DNA from: SG8-32-3 sp964514055
GTDB taxonomy: Archaea; Thermoproteota; Bathyarchaeia; Bathyarchaeales; Bathycorpusculaceae
Direction of reading: 5' to 3'
Assembly: GCA_964514055.1 (NCBI GenBank)
Contig: CAZEPB010000015.1
Location: 1 to 38,998, forward strand
DNA length: 38,998 nucleotides
Part shown: one piece after another, positions 38,077 through 38,998 of the stretch
Layout of the letters: each line of letters starts with the position of its first letter
How positions within the stretch are numbered: the stretch's first letter is position 1
Notes under the pieces: generated by a model
Database searches by the model: none
What the model was told of the DNA's origin: nothing
What the model saw: only the letters and a program-made list of their open reading frames with translations
Position numbers and translations under genes: made by a program

Positions 38077-38998
38077 ATGGAAAAAGTAAAATTTGCCATA
38101 CCCGCAGGCTCCCTAGCCAAAGCAACCTTTGAAATTCTGCAACGCTCAGGATATAAAGTATCAGGTCAAGAACGCACATACCGCCCAACGATTAACGACC
38201 CCAAAATCGAATTAAAAATTCTCAGACCCCAAGAAATACCCGTTTTCGTCGCTGAAGGTCTCCAAGACGTAGGCATCACGGGTCAAGACTGGATTAAGGA
38301 AACCGGCGCTGACGTTGAAGTCCTCCAGAACTTGGAATACGGAAAAATACGCTTGGTGATAGCCATACCGAAAAGTTATGGTGCAAACTCTATCTCCGAC
38401 CTCATGGAAGACGTGTGGAGCAACGGAAAGAACTTTCGAGTCTCCACTGAATATTTGAACATCGCAGCCGAATACATAAAAAACAGTCCAGCCTATCGAA
38501 AACGCTTCGGCAAGTCAGAGCCGCTGATAGTGACGCCGTGGTGGAGAAAAGGCGAAAACCCAAGAGCAAAGATTTTCCTGTCTTTCGGCGCCACAGAAGC
38601 CAAACCGCCAGAAAACTCTGACTGCATCATGGATGTTACGGAGACTGGCTCCACTTTAGACGCGAACAACTTGAAGATAATCGAGGATGTGATGCGGTCT
38701 TCGGCGGTGCTTATAGCCAACAAGAGTGCTTTGGAGGACCTGCCGAAGAAAGAAAAAATCTACGACATCCTGACCCTGCTGAAAGGCGTAGTGGACGGCT
38801 CCAAGAGAATTCACATTTTCGTGAACGTGAAGAAAGCGAACCTGCAGAAGCTGCTCGCGGACCTGCCAGCCTTGAAGAATCCTACGATAGCGCCGTTGGC
38901 AGACGAAGACTGGTGCTCGGTAAACACCATAGTCGAGAAAGACTGCCTCATAAACCTCTTGCCCAAAATCCGCAAGCTCGCCCAAGGCATCGTTGTCT
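38077..38998 (+). CDS. hisG: ATP phosphoribosyltransferase HisG (incomplete, runs off the window)
   Basis: This is the first enzyme of histidine synthesis, joining ATP and PRPP. At least 307 residues are visible without a stop. The N-terminus is MEKVKFAIPAGSLAKATFEI. Further blocks are RPQEIPVFVAEGLQDVGITG, GKIRLVIAIP, FRVSTEYLNIAAEYIKN, and the PRPP-type loop DCIMDVTETGSTLDANNLKI. The C-terminal section (GSKRIHIFVNVKKANLQKLL) is the ACT-like regulatory domain of the long form, inhibited by histidine in other organisms. GGTGATG is 5 bases before the ATG at 38077. Confidence 0.93.
   Translation, partial: MEKVKFAIPAGSLAKATFEILQRSGYKVSGQERTYRPTINDPKIELKILRPQEIPVFVAEGLQDVGITGQDWIKETGADVEVLQNLEYGKIRLVIAIPKSYGANSISDLMEDVWSNGKNFRVSTEYLNIAAEYIKNSPAYRKRFGKSEPLIVTPWWRKGENPRAKIFLSFGATEAKPPENSDCIMDVTETGSTLDANNLKIIEDVMRSSAVLIANKSALEDLPKKEKIYDILTLLKGVVDGSKRIHIFVNVKKANLQKLLADLPALKNPTIAPLADEDWCSVNTIVEKDCLINLLPKIRKLAQGIVV

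Noticed and set aside
37871..38089. 72-aa ORF before hisG
   Set aside because: It starts in the palindrome, has no ribosome-binding site, is rich in S/T/K/R, and overlaps the hisG start. It is more likely leader DNA.
1..38998. CRISPR array, insertion sequence or prophage
   Set aside because: No regularly spaced repeats, transposase, integrase or phage structural gene was seen. The only mobile trace is the tRNA-Leu footprint.

Overview
The window is archaeal chromosomal DNA, most likely from the TACK side and probably Bathyarchaeia-like (inference). Seen directly: TFB, Alba, a Gar1-type H/ACA protein, ribosomal proteins L7Ae, L24e, L40e and S28e, a CTP-type riboflavin kinase, endonuclease Q, an archaeal inositol-phosphate synthase, an archaeal AspRS, an intron-containing initiator tRNA, TATA-box promoters with short or absent leaders, and many ATGA stop/start overlaps.

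Layout. 1-1070: a tRNA-Leu(GAG) gene, then about 1 kb holding one nuclease-like ORF and closed by a second copy of the tRNA 3' end, the footprint of integration into the tRNA. 1075-3930 (minus): a translationally coupled operon of a small HTH protein and four membrane proteins, three of which share an N-terminal motif, IRGWLPKE. 4138-10412: mostly metabolic genes (CofE-like ligase, ADP-forming acyl-CoA synthetase alpha subunit, riboflavin kinase, inositol-phosphate synthase, glycine cleavage H protein, CoA-disulfide-reductase-like flavoprotein). 10413-13896: an AT-richer accessory stretch with two membrane proteins, a divergent thymidylate-synthase-fold protein and an HD phosphohydrolase. 13897-20105 (minus): alpha-glucan and central carbon genes (GT4 glycosyltransferase, an orphan GT-B N-terminal half, a small winged-helix protein, GH57 glucanase/transferase, PGK, bacterial-type GAPDH). 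20289-25508 (minus): TldE/TldD protease pair, a small helical protein, EndoQ and an FMN reductase. 25575-32834: DedA/VTT membrane protein, an exported Ig-like protein, AspRS, a KH/zinc-ribbon protein, Alba, an Lrp-type regulator, a sucCD relic, L40e, a DUF116 protein, a zinc-ribbon coiled-coil protein, TFB and Gar1. 33166-38998: an exported beta-helix protein, the L7Ae/S28e/L24e ribosomal cluster, initiator tRNA-Met, a PAC2 protein, a ribbon-helix-helix-like protein and the start of hisG, which runs off the end.

The most unusual signal is non-coding. Five intergenic copies of one element, about 40-50 bp each, are scattered over both strands (near 4030, 13850, 20235, 26410 and 33012). Each has a TATA box fused to a G-run and an initiator-like CCGAGCACTAG block about 25 bp downstream. 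At least one copy (13847) has no protein gene to drive. At the others a separate TATA-like sequence can be proposed closer to the neighbouring gene. Two copies are followed by a hairpin and T-run. I read them as candidate genes for a small RNA family, or as a dispersed promoter-like repeat.
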